NCBI GenBank assembly: GCA_965153355.1 | Contig: OZ231128.1 | Span: 45,198,001-45,262,000 of the forward strand | DNA from: Flaccisagitta enflata | Taxonomy: Eukaryota > Chaetognatha > Sagittoidea > Aphragmophora | Direction: 5' to 3' | DNA length: 64,000 nt | Shown here: one piece after another, positions 53,738-64,000 of the stretch | Layout of the letters: each line of letters starts with the position of its first letter | How positions within the stretch are numbered: position 1 is the stretch's first letter | Position numbers and translations under genes: made by a program | Notes under the pieces: model-generated | Databases searched by the model: none | What the model saw: the letters and a program-made list of their open reading frames with translations, nothing else | Told to the model about the DNA's origin: nothing

Positions 53738-55636
53738 AGAGTGATACAGCGTGTTTTGAAGGTGACGTGGGATCAGACGGCAAATGGCGCCTCTCGTGGC
53801 ACCACGCCACAGCGCCATCTTACGGTCGGATCCGTCGGAAGCGTCGACGACAGAAGCGAAGGGCACAGTAAGTAATGTTGGCGTCATCTGTGTGTTTTTG
53901 TGTTTATGGTTTATGAAAAGTGGAACAACATCCCTTACTATACCCAAACTGAAATAAACGGAAGAGGGCCTTGTGAACCCTCACTGACTAGTTCATACGC
54001 GCACCACTCATAGTTTTCCATAAAACAATCTGAAAAACATTCCTTCTCAATCTAACTCAAAAGCAAACTGCTTACCAAAAGTAGTTAGGGCAATCTTTGT
54101 TACTTTTAAACCAAAATTCATCAAATCACCCGAGGGTAACAATATGTAAGTCAGTTCTGTCTTTGTCATTGTGTCTTTGTTTGTGTGTCTGCGTGTATGG
54201 TTGTGTGTTTTTCAATCGTTTAATGGTTTCTAACACATTTTCAAACGTCTTTTCTTAGAACCAACTGCAATTTTCCTGCCCCAAGCCGCTGACGCCGCCA
54301 TCGATGCTCTGTCGGCTGACGACGAGGCCGACTTGGACCAGGGCTTCCAATCTGGGTAATTGTGATTCTAGGAATGAGAGCCTCCTACTCAAAACTGGAC
54401 GAGGATGTGGATTCATGAACGGTTTGATGGGCTTTAATTAAGAGGCTCAGGGGGCGTTTCTAGTCAGACAATCGCGTATGAATGGGCCACTCGGTCGCTC
54501 GCTTTGTTCGTTCGCTCGCACCGCTTACTCCGCTCACTCGCTCCGCAGCGCTCCGCTTCTCTTCGCTCGCTTCACTCACTCGCTCGCTCTGTTCACAGGC
54601 TCGCTCACTCACTTCGCTCACTCCCTCGTGGGACAGTTGAAATTCATGAATATGTGTTCACGCTGTAATCGCGTTTGGCGGGAATGAACGCGGTTTTCGT
54701 CTTCACTAGAAACACGCCCTTACTATTTCTAGTTGTGATTTCAGGATGTCGGGTCAATTCTACATGGATCATTCGGATTTGATATGCCAACTTGTGATGG
54801 AGACTGTTGGAATTCTCGTCGAGAAATATCCGGCCAATCCCTACGCCAGTCTCAGGCAGCAAGACGACGAGTTTTTAAGCTGTTCTCCGATGAAAATGTC
54901 TGGTTAGTAATTGGTGATGGTGAAATGTGAAAGCTGATCCCTGTCTGCGGTGGTTTTATTTAGCTTGTCCATCCAAGTACATAAGTATCTATTAGCTTGT
55001 ACTGAAATGACAATAAACAATAAAATCAGAACTCCACAAGTAGTTCTTATTGTAGGGCTGTCTTGGGCTTCCAATGACATCACTTTTGGTCTGTAAAATT
55101 GCATCTTGCTGTCCGCGCCTTACCTTGAATTTTCCTTCAGTCTATGGGAAACCAAAAATTTCAAAGTGATTAAATCTCTGTTTTGACTGCAGATTTGAAA
55201 TCTGCAGAAAAAACTGTTAATTGAAAGTGCTTTCCTTTTTTCAATATTCCAACTAGAAGGTGCTCAAAATAAGTGTCAAAGTTTGCAAAACTTACCTTTC
55301 TCTTTTATTTATATGTAAAATCGCCGAACTTACCTTTTTTTATATCTTTAAGATGAATTTTGACTATGATCCCGAAGGAATATTGAAAAAAGGAAAGCAC
55401 TTTCAATTAACAGTTTTTTCTGCAGATTTCAAATCTGCAGTCAAAACAGAGATTTAAGCACTTTGAAATTTTTGGTTTCCCATAGGCTGAAGGAAAATTC
55501 AAGGTAAGGCGCGGACAGCAAGATGCAAATTTTTCAGACCAAAATTGATGCTATTAGAAGCCCAAGACAGCCCCACAACAAGGACTACTTGTAGAATTCT
55601 GATTTTATTGCTTTTAGTCATTTAGGTACAAGCTAG

Positions 55637-55696
<60 letters not shown>

Positions 55697-58600
55697 ATAA
55701 GTATCTATCTATCTAAGTATCTATCTATCTAGCTTGTTTATCTAAGTATCTATCTGTCTTTTTATCATTCTTATGGACTGGTTGTTCGGTTGACCCTTTA
55801 ACATCAACGACCACGCGCACATTCCCATACTATTCATGTTTCATGCGTCAAATGATAAAGTAAATTCATACATTGAATCTTTGTACATTGTACATTGTAC
55901 ACAACAGGCTTGTCTGCTATCCAATCCCTCTTCTCTAACAGGTACGAGTCCCGCGACGATATCTCCTCTGGCTTCGTCCATGCCTCCTTCTCGCACTTTC
56001 CACACCGCGGAGCGATTCAAGCCTTCCGCTTGCGCCGAGTCCAACGCCATCGCTTATTTGCTCGATTGTTACGAATCCGTGGCTCACGAAGAAAGGTTGG
56101 CTCCTCGTCGCTCAGCCACGCCTCCACTCAGCGACGCGTTGGCCGAAATCAAGAGGCAATGCGCGCAAACCGTCTGTCTCGTCTTACAGGTATACCCGAA
56201 AGCGTTTGAATGCTCTTGTGAATTTCGTGCGTTTTCACACCACGTAGTGTACGCGTGCATGGGCGTGTTTTGTGATTGGATCTACAGCGGCGATGTTGAA
56301 AAGGTCCCAATTTCTCCACGCATCTTTCTTCATTCAAGGGCACATTCACCAACCCTCCTCCGGAGCATCGAGAGTCGCTTTTGCTTCCTTACTTCATGGC
56401 GGCCAATCTTCCTCGCGGCTTCCTCCAAGATCTCGTCAACTTTACCCTCAGTGAACCCGAGACGGGACTTCTGACGCCTGGCAGGTCCGCACCTTGATAT
56501 CGCTTAACGTTTGAGAGGACTTTGTTAAAATGTTACCTCTCGTGTACAAAGAATCGATTGATTGATTGATTTATTGATGTCTTGTTTTTGCAGTGATTCC
56601 GTATGCAACGTGACGTCGGGATCCGTTTTCACCAAAGTCTTCACGCCATTGCTGCAGGGATTGCTCATCGCCATCTCCACCACATCATTACAGGTCGGAA
56701 CCATTGGTCGCCATTTTGGTATGATGGTAAAGCTGAAGACTATCTTCTACTCGATTTGTTTCGGGAATGGATGATATCAGCTAGGAGTAGCTATTGAATT
56801 AGCTCCCTGAGCTTATTGCATATTTTGCTTTGCCCCTTTCAGGAAGAATTTTGTCATCAGCCATTGATAGCCTTAAATGAACTGATCGAAATTAAATGGT
56901 CAAGGTGGTCAGATACGGACAACCAATCGGCCAACAGCCAAGCTCAAGTCATAAGGTAAGCAGTGAGCTTGCTACGCCAGCAATGGCTGAATCAGAATGA
57001 ATGAATCATTTTGCGCGGTTGTGGTTCAGGAATGATCAATATGTGACCAATGTATGATCGAATACAAATCATTGAGTACAAATCAAATGATTGATTGAAT
57101 TTTGATTCGTCTCTTAACAGACCATTTTGTTCGTTGCTGACGTCGCATCCTCTCTGGCTTCCTCCCATGATGACCTTCGCCACCGGAAGGGAAATGCAGA
57201 GACTCACATACCTGGGACCTTTCTTTCAGGTAGATAACCTTGATCGCGGACGGGTGGGCAGGGGCAGTTATGTGGGGGGCAGTGTTCAAAGCACTTTGGC
57301 AGGAGCCCTTAGGAGAAAAACTAAATCAATTATTGTGACTGCAAGACCAAACGATCCTCGGACGGACCGATGGCCTGATAAGTGGTGCGTTCCCGACTGT
57401 GATACAAGCCCAAGTAGGCCAACTATGCGTCCTCTTTGAATGAACGTTCTTTATGAATAAATGTTTTTTCTATGAATGAATGTCATTTGTGAAAAAATGA
57501 ATGAATGAATTACTTGATGTATGCTTCTTTTACTGGGGTAAAACCACTTTTCTGTTAAAATGTTGATTTTGACGTTTCTAATGAAAGCGTTACTGACCTA
57601 CCGACCGACCAATCGACCGACCGACCAACGGACACAGACAATTATAGAGATGCGAGGACAACATAAGTTCATTAGCATAAAGTGCGTTCCGGTTTCCATG
57701 GCCCACAGTTGTCGGTCTTCGCCGAAGACGATCCTCGCGTGGTGGAGGCCTTCTTTTCGACCCTTTCTATGCCGCCTGATAGCGTCAAAGTTCTCAACCA
57801 GAATTTACGCCAATCGCTCGAAAACTTACGGCAGGTGAGTGGAAATCGATGATTTTGCATACTTATTGTCCTTGAGGTAAACAGCTTAATTTTGGATGGT
57901 TTGTACTTTTCATTGCACTCGGTGGATTGGGGGGGACCCGTTTCTAGGTTTAAGTAGTTGAACGGATCATGGAGGAGCTGATTTTGCATCCTCTTTCCTT
58001 TTATAAAAAGGATCTGTTTAAGTTGTTCCGGACTTTATTGGTGAACTCTGACACGCGAGAGGCTGCCAAAACCTACCTTCAAGAGGTCATCGGTCGAAAT
58101 GTCAAGCGGACGCAGATGCAACCTGATGAGAAGCAAGTCGCTGGTAAGTAGTCCTCTCATCTACGTCGAGGTCGTCGTAATCAATGTTTTAAGATGCTTC
58201 CTTAACTACAGCCATGAACATGTTGGTCGGTCAGTTGGTCGATCTTTTGGTTTGACAGGTAGTTTATCCATGAAATTCGAGGCTAACTTACTAGAAAAGC
58301 AGTGCGAACCTCAATACTATGTCATACGTGATATAAGCAGTCGTTCACTTATGTGTTACATTATGATTTCCTTCCTTTTACAATCATCTCTCTTAATTGC
58401 CATTTTTTTCATTTGCTCTCTTTAAATCATCGTTCAGGCGACGGCTTCATGTTGAACATGTTGACGGTGATTCAGATGTTGAATCAGAAAGTGAAAGTGG
58501 AGAAAGTGGATCCTTTCTATCCATTCCACCCAAATGCGAGGACGCCCAAATTGACTGATGAGACTCGGCTTTTGTTAGCCCCTGGGGATGCTGACAATTG

Positions 58601-58826
58601 GGTCGAGAAGGGACTGCCATCGCTCGTCATCGCCAACTGGAAGGAGGTGTGTGTTTGTTTAAATATCTATGTCCAAATTATTCAGTGTTTCAATATATGT
58701 TTGTGGTGGTGGTAGGGGGTTAGGGGGGTTGGGGGAGTGTAGGGGTAAGCGTGTTTTGGGGAATTGTATTTGTCCATTGGTATGTGTATGTGCGCGTACG
58801 TGCGCCGGTGTCTATTTGATTGTCTC

Positions 58827-58907
<81 letters not shown>

Positions 58908-58948
58908 TTCTCTCTCTCTTTTTCTCTCTCTCTTTTTCTCTCTCTCTT

Positions 58949-58979
<31 letters not shown>

Positions 58980-58980
58980 A

Positions 58981-59015
<35 letters not shown>

Positions 59016-62000
59016 TTTCCATATTCGTTTTCCTCCACCTTTTAACCGACGTTGCTTCCCTTTCGCGCACCCGACGCCGCGACGTCTACAGGAAGCTGCC
59101 AATTTTCCGACGGAGTGTTTCTTCTTGACTTTGGAGATGCATCATTCCGGTTTGCTGCCATCCTGCCGTCGATATCAAAGACGTCTCCGCGTCATCCGCG
59201 AATTGCAGCGTGCCGTCGAGGAAGTGGAAGCGACCGAGGACCAGTGGAAATCAACGCCAGTCGCTCAAAGAAATCGCTCTCTCATCCAGAAATGGAAAGA
59301 TCAAATCAAGAAATTCGCTCAGTCTAAATTGGCAGCCGACGTGGCTCTACTAGATCCCATTTGCATCCAGGTACCATTCACTCGTGGAGAATCGTTTAAG
59401 AAAGAGCCAAGGACCATAACAATCCATTAGAATTTTAGAATATCATAGCCTATAAGTTAGTTTATTTTTTAACCGGACCTGGTCTCATTACTTCATTGTT
59501 CTCAACTGATACATCCTTTCCCTAACTACACTCCGCGAAGATCCCACGCCTGAGTGTAAAGCATTTCTGTGATTTTTTTCTTTGCAATCATTTTTCATTG
59601 ACACAGCGATGCTACCAATTCTACGGCGATCAGTTGATTCCTCTCCTGCTGCGGGTCTTGTCGCCGAATAGCCCAACTTCGCCTTCACTGCCTCTTCCAT
59701 CCGAAGTAAGATTCAGTGTGGATGCTGAATGTGCCACTTATATAATTCATAACTTATTTTACTGGATGACAGGCGTGTATATAGTTGAGCGGCTTTTGAT
59801 TTTATTCCCCCTCCTGCCTTTGATTTACAAAATGTATGATTTTCTTCTCCACAAAGCAATAAAACAGTATATTGTAGGTTAAAATGGTGTTAAACTGTGT
59901 TGTAGTAATCAAATTTTACCTTTTGGTACTACCAAAAGTGTTAAATCTTCAAAAATTTTCTTTTTGTCCGCGACGGAATATCATTCCGACGCGGACTATA
60001 ATTCAAGGCGGGTGGGTGTCGTCGTCGTCGTCGTCGTCGTTGTCGTCGTCGTCGTCGTCGTTGTAACGGATTTTAAAAAATGGATAACTTTTTTATGCTT
60101 TGACCGATTTGGTTCATATTTGGTGGGAAGTTGTGCTAGGGTAAGGCGCTTTACATCCTATCCGATTTTTGTGATCCGACCAACCCAACCGGCCCAACCA
60201 GCCTACCGGCCTAAAAGTGAAAAACGTGCATAACTTTGGCATTTTTCAACCGATTTGGCTGAAATTTGGTATGGAGTCTCTAAATGGAAGGACTCAACAT
60301 GTGTGTGTGATTTATATGCATTTGAGCATGCTAACCGCCAAACAACCTACCAGCCAACCGCCAAAAGTGAAAAACTTGCATAACTTAGTCATTTTTCAAC
60401 TAATTTGGTGAAACTTGGTATGGGGTCTCTAAATGGAAGAACTCAACATATGCGCACTATTTATCCTGTCAAACCAGCCTACCACCCAACCAGCCTACCA
60501 GCCAAAAAGTGATAAATATGCATATCTTTGGCGTTTTTCAACCAATTTGGTTGAAATTTGGTATGGAGTCTCTAAATGGAAGGACTCAACATGTGTGTGA
60601 TTTATATTTGGAGCATGCTAACGCCAAACCGACCACACCACAACCAGCCAACTGCCTAAAGTGAAAAACTTGCATAACTTAGTCATTTTTCAACTAATTT
60701 GGTTGAAACTTGGTATGGGGTCACTAAATGGAAGAACTCAACATAAGCGCACTATTTATCCTGTCAAACCAGCCTACCACCCAACCAGCCTACCAGCCAA
60801 AAAGTGATAAATATGCATATCTTTGGCGTTTTTCAACCAATTTGGTTGAAATTTGGTATGGAGTCTCTAAATGGAAGGACTCAACACATATATGTGATTT
60901 TTTAATGGTTGAGCATGCTAACCGGCCAAACCAACCTACCCCCCAACCAGCTTACCGGCCTAAAAGTAAAAACTTACATAAATTGGACATTTTTCAACCA
61001 AATTGGTTGAAACTTGGTATGGAGTCTCTAAATGGAAGAACTCAACAAACGCACACTATTTATCTAAACCAGCCTACCACCCAACCACCCTACTAGCCTA
61101 AAAGTGAAAAATGTGCATAACTTTGTCATTTTTCAACGGATTTGCATGAAACTTTGTATGGTGGCTCTAAATGTAAATACTTATAGTTTTAGCAAACTTA
61201 CAGGGTTAGCGATCTTTCGGTCATAGCGATCTTACGGAATTGGTGATCTTTAACCCCCTTCCGTCGCGGACCCAGATACTGTTCAGATTTTTTTTCAAGC
61301 TTTTGATTAATTTCCCCATCTCCAAACCCTTTGATTTTATTCCTCAACTCAACTATATACAGGCCTGCTGGATGAACTTCAAATTCTTGTGCATAGCTCA
61401 TCGAGCCAATCTCGTCCGTGAGATTTTCGACATTCTTATTCTTTCCTACTCCCTTGGCAGGTCTCCCAACTTTTCGCCTCTTATCCGGAATACTACCTGG
61501 AAGACATGGCCGATTACTTTCTGTTTGTACTGCAATTCGCGCCTCAGGCATTGGAAGACAGCTGGACCAATGACTTGGCTACTTTTTTCCTAGTCCTCAT
61601 CTCTTCAACTCATATCCTCAAAAACCCGTACCTGGTCTCTAAATTTGTCGAAATATTGTTTGTCGCCGATCCATCTATTCAGAGGTATGTTCGACAGTTT
61701 GAATTCTTTAGATAAAACGTGTAATGGTGTGAGAGGAGAGAGTATGACTGAGATCTCTCTGTTTTCTCCAGTCGCGAAATAATTTTTTCTTGATCTTCAT
61801 GTCGTTTTTCGAGTTTCATTTTTTCAGTCTTTCATAATTTCTTTTTTTCAACCTCATTCTTCCTATCCTAATCTTACTGGAAATCTTCTTTCTTTCTTTT
61901 TCATTTTTCCTTTCATTCTCTCCTCCCAGCTTCTTCTTTTCCGATCTTCTTTTTTTCCTATCTTCCTATCTCCCTCTTCCAATCTGTTAATCTTTCAATT

Positions 62001-64000
62001 TTTCAATCTTTCAATCTTCCTGTCTTCCAATCTCCCCCTCTTCCAATCTCCCTCTCTCCCCATCTTCCTCTCTCCCCATCTTCCTCTCTCCCTATCTTCC
62101 TCTCTTCCCATCTTCCTCTCTCCCCATCCTCCTCTCTTCCCATCTTCCTCTCTTCCCATCTTCCTCTCTTCCCATCTTCCTCTCTTCCCATCTTCCAATC
62201 TTCCTCTCTTCCAATCTTGCTCTTTTCCAATCTTGCTCTCTTCCAATCTTGCTCTTATCCAATCTTCCTCTCTTCCAATCTTCCTCTCTTCCAATCTTCC
62301 TCTCTTCCAATCTTCCTCTCTTCCAATCTTCCTCTCTTCCAATCTTCCTCTCTTCCAATCTTCCTCTCTTCCAATCTTCCTCTCTTCCAATCTTCCTCTC
62401 TTCCAATCTTCCTCTCTTCCAATCTTCCTCTCTTCCAATCTTCCTCTCTTCCAATCTTCCTCTCTTCCAATCTTCCTCTCTTCCAATCTTCCTCTCTTCC
62501 AATCTTCCTCTCTTCCAATCTTCCTCTCTTCCAATCTTCCTCTCTTCCAATCTTCCTCTCTTCCAATCTTCCTCTCTTCCAATCTTCCTCTCTTCCAATC
62601 TTCCTCTCTTCCAATCTTCCTCTCTTCCAATCTTCCTCTCTTCCAATCTTCCTCTCTTCCAATCTTCCTCTCTTCCAATCTTCCTCTCTTCCAATCTTCC
62701 TCTCTTCCAATCTTCCTCTCTTCCAATCTTTCTCTCTCCCTTAAAACCAACTCTTTCGTATTTTTTTTCTTCAGGCATTCGTCCCGCCTTCATGACTTGG
62801 TGACGTCACATCCTCTCGGCCCAAAAATCTTGGCATCCTCGTTGATGCGTTTTTACACCGACGTCGAATCCACGGGCGCTTCCTCAGAGTTTTACGACAA
62901 ATTTTCCATCAGGTACGACTATGGATATGTGTGATACTCAATTCTGTGATTAGCTTTCACAATTGCCGTCTGATACCTAATCAAGCGATCGTGTTTAAAG
63001 AGGCCTCCTTGACCGTTATGTCAGAAATTGACGAAGTCAGACTGTCTATTCATCTATCTGTCTCCGAGTATCTCGCATATTCAGCGCGTAATTCACTTCA
63101 TGCGGTGACAGTCAGGACGCATCTTTGCCCGGATTTGTCGTCTTTATCCACTCAGTTCTCTATCTATTCATCCACTTCATCCATTCATCTTCATCCATTT
63201 GTCTTATCCGTCGATTCCTCCTCTCCCGATTCCTCCCCCTAATTTCCACTCTCATCCTCCCCTCTTCTCTCCCCCCTGTTCTCTCCCCCCCCCCCTTCCA
63301 CCTGTTTCATCTCGTATCCCCCCCCTTTCTCCTCCATAGGTATCACATTGCGATCGTCATGAAGTCATTGTGGAACGTGCCTTCGCATCGAGAAGCCATT
63401 TGTCGCGAATCGAGCACCGGGAAGCAATTTGTCCGCTTCGTCAACATGCTCATCAACGACACCACCTTCTTACTTGACGAGTCACTCGACTCGTTAAAGC
63501 GCATCCACGAGGCTCAGGAACTCATGGAAGACCCCGTCGAGTGGGCCGCCTTACCAAGGTAATTGCGATGACGATGAGATTAACAACACATACCTTAACT
63601 TTAGTGGAACGCTGGTGTTCATTTGCCAGGAATCCGGGGCTTATTCTTAAAGAAGAACGATCAAACGATGGATTTTGATGTAGCTTCATGAGAAATAATA
63701 GCTGTAGCACGTAGATGAGTCCTGCCACCGAGTCTCTGGTTTTGAGTATATATACTATGCATTACTTGATGTGTGGGCTGATCTAACGGCGTTTCATTTG
63801 TATTTGCATGGTCTTGCAGGGAGCAGCAGGTTCAGCGACAAAGAACGCTGAGTCAAGATGAGCGTCAGTGCCGAAGTTATTTGACATTGGCCTCGGAAAC
63901 GGTGGAGATGTTCAACTACTTAACCAAAAGCATCAAGGAGCCATTCTTCAAGCCCGAAATTGTCGATCGGCTCGCTACCATGCTCAACTTTAATTTGCAG
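50880..64000 (+). CDS. UBE4B: Ubiquitin conjugation factor E4 B, 21 exons in window, 3' end beyond the window
   Basis: Exons: 50880-50973, 51123-51324, 51627-51876, 52107-52243, 53740-53867, 54259-54355, 54745-54902, 55942-56189, 56339-56484, 56594-56693, 56843-56955, 57121-57229, 57709-57834, 58011-58143, 58438-58646, 59092-59370, 59607-59705, 61461-61684, 62775-62912, 63340-63558, 63820-64000 (runs off the edge). They total 3390 bp with every phase closing. UBE4B is a U-box E3/E4 ligase that extends ubiquitin chains with VCP/p97 and other partners. The N-terminus [20 protein letters not shown] and the motifs [11 protein letters not shown] (166-176) and [10 protein letters not shown] (219-228) are family hallmarks. 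The Ufd2 core follows, with [11 protein letters not shown] (755-765), LPSCRRY (772-778), [20 protein letters not shown] (1024-1043) and finally MLNFNLQ. The U-box lies outside. Its N-terminal Ser/Pro region is shorter than in the long human isoform. Introns are heavily invaded by repeats, but all exons look intact. Confidence 0.96.
51331..51384. repeat. CT microsatellite in UBE4B intron 2
   Basis: (TC)n begins six bases after the intron 2 donor (GG|GTGGGT). Confidence 0.93.
52310..52461. repeat. CATT and CTTTTTTT repeats in UBE4B intron 4
   Basis: About 14 copies of CATT are followed by about 11 copies of an 8-bp CTTTTTTT unit. Both are nearly perfect. Confidence 0.95.
52545..52820 (+). repeat. 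Dispersed repeat shared with 10445-10670
   Basis: This is the second copy of the AT-rich repeat with ATTCATGATCATTT and AGCCTATTTCAAAT. Similarity to the ABCG copy continues into the same kind of AT-rich flank. Confidence 0.55.
52922..53494. mobile_element. MITE with 8-bp target duplication, 573 bp, UBE4B intron 4
   Basis: Terminal inverted repeats CTGAGCCGGACTT and AAGTCCGGCTCAG are flanked by the duplication GTTGAGGA at 52914-52921 and 53495-53502. Subterminal CCGCGGGGCCCTAGGCTT and the palindromic CCGCGGGGCCCCC occur on both sides. The 8-bp duplication fits the hAT superfamily. No transposase is encoded. Confidence 0.92.
53671..53733. repeat. CT microsatellite serving as polypyrimidine tract of UBE4B exon 5
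   Basis: About 31 copies of CT run directly into CCAACAG, the acceptor of the exon at 53740. Confidence 0.93.
54993..55635. mobile_element. TAGCTTGTAC foldback element, copy 3, intact (643 bp), UBE4B intron 7
   Basis: Near-complete inverted repeat with ends TAGCTTGTAC and GTACAAGCTA, flanked by GTATCTAT at 54985-54992 and 55636-55643. It is highly similar to 30325-30969 along its length, which suggests recent activity. Confidence 0.9.
55636..55745. repeat. CTAT microsatellite
   Basis: (CTAT)n starts exactly at the right border of the foldback element, whose duplicated target was GTATCTAT. Confidence 0.93.
57236..57662 (-). mobile_element. Two hairpin-headed elements in UBE4B intron 12
   Basis: The first is a tail (GATCGCGGACGGGTGGGCAGGGG) with internal CTAAATCAATTATTGTGAC..GACGGACCGATGG. 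The second runs from ACAAGCCCAAGTAGGCCAAC through an AATGAATG core and (CCGA)n to GACAATTATAGAGATGCGAGGAC. They fill most of this 479-base intron. Confidence 0.6.
58827..59016. repeat. CT and TCTA microsatellites in UBE4B intron 15
   Basis: Long (CT)n with TTT interruptions, then (TCTA)n. It ends about 75 bases before the acceptor at 59092. Confidence 0.95.
59790..61368 (+). repeat. CCTTTGATT...ATATACAGGCCTG repeat, copy 3, split by insertion
   Basis: The left part (59790-59961) and right part (about 61290-61368, CCAAACCCTTTGATTTTATTCC...ATATACAGGCCTG) together match copies 1 and 2. The intervening 1.3 kb is the satellite-bearing element. Confidence 0.75.
59966..61272 (+). mobile_element. 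Hairpin-headed element with GTC run and seven 150-bp satellite copies
   Basis: The palindromic head at 59966-59996 (GTCCGCGACGGAAT...ATTCCGACGCGGAC) is followed by (GTC)n at 60018-60063. Seven tandem units of about 142 to 160 bp (GGTATGGAGTCTCTAAATGG and variants near 60268, 60418, 60560, 60717, 60857, 61018 and 61158) follow, and it ends in CCGTCGCGGAC. It is inserted in a T run of an older repeat within UBE4B intron 17. Confidence 0.8.
61985..62730. repeat. 16-bp pyrimidine minisatellite in UBE4B intron 18
   Basis: Unit TCTTCCTCTCTTCCAA is repeated about 30 times almost perfectly from about 62250, with degenerate CCCATCTTCCTCTC variants before that. It ends about 45 bases before the acceptor at 62775. 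Confidence 0.96.

Noticed and set aside
61995-62934. Long ORFs across the 16-bp pyrimidine minisatellite
   Set aside because: They are translations of intronic tandem repeat. Only the last part (62775-62912) is a real UBE4B exon, in its own frame.

Overview
The window is nuclear DNA from an animal, most likely an invertebrate whose lineage I cannot fix from sequence alone. Genes are split into short exons with GT-AG introns. Coding exons are fairly GC-rich and the DNA between them is AT-rich. The genes match metazoan families, and one is a part of the motile cilium/flagellum (DRC10), so the organism has flagellated cells. About two thirds of the window is simple-sequence repeat, minisatellite and short non-autonomous mobile elements. 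I found no rRNA, tRNA or CRISPR.

Layout. (1) 862-5882, plus strand: a six-exon START-domain lipid-binding protein, 346 aa. (2) 9569-20377, plus: a thirteen-exon ABCG1/ABCG4-type half transporter, 751 aa, with all ABC motifs and a full membrane domain. (3) 24705-27778, minus: a small unrecognised secreted protein with a signal peptide. (4) 28.6-38.3 kb: repeats only, built of elements nested in elements. (5) 39224-44653, plus: DRC10/IQCD, 378 aa, coiled coil plus IQ motif, with a poly(A) signal. (6) 44.7-50.9 kb: intergenic repeats and one candidate TATA/initiator promoter. (7) 50880-64000, plus: UBE4B, ubiquitin chain elongation factor E4B, 21 exons and 1130 codons in the window; the C-terminal U-box lies beyond the right edge.

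All exon models were built by hand from splice sites, reading-frame phase and similarity to family members I know. Phases close exactly in every multi-exon model. The START and ABCG genes sit head to tail 3.7 kb apart and both belong to families that handle sterols or lipids. The other genes have no evident joint role.

The most unusual content is the repeat fraction. Two dispersed families share one design: fixed terminal modules enclosing a tandem-repeat core that differs from copy to copy. The first has a hairpin head (TAGTCGCG...CGCGACTA), a GTCC/GTCG microsatellite and a conserved tail; it resembles non-autonomous Helentrons (HINE/DINE-1). The second has inverted ends with a GGGCAGCGGCC motif around a minisatellite of roughly 20 bp. 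Several precisely bounded MITEs are also present, with clean target-site duplications: hAT-like at 31466-32211 and 52922-53494, mariner-like at 40789-41354, and a foldback family at 30325-30969 and 54993-55635.
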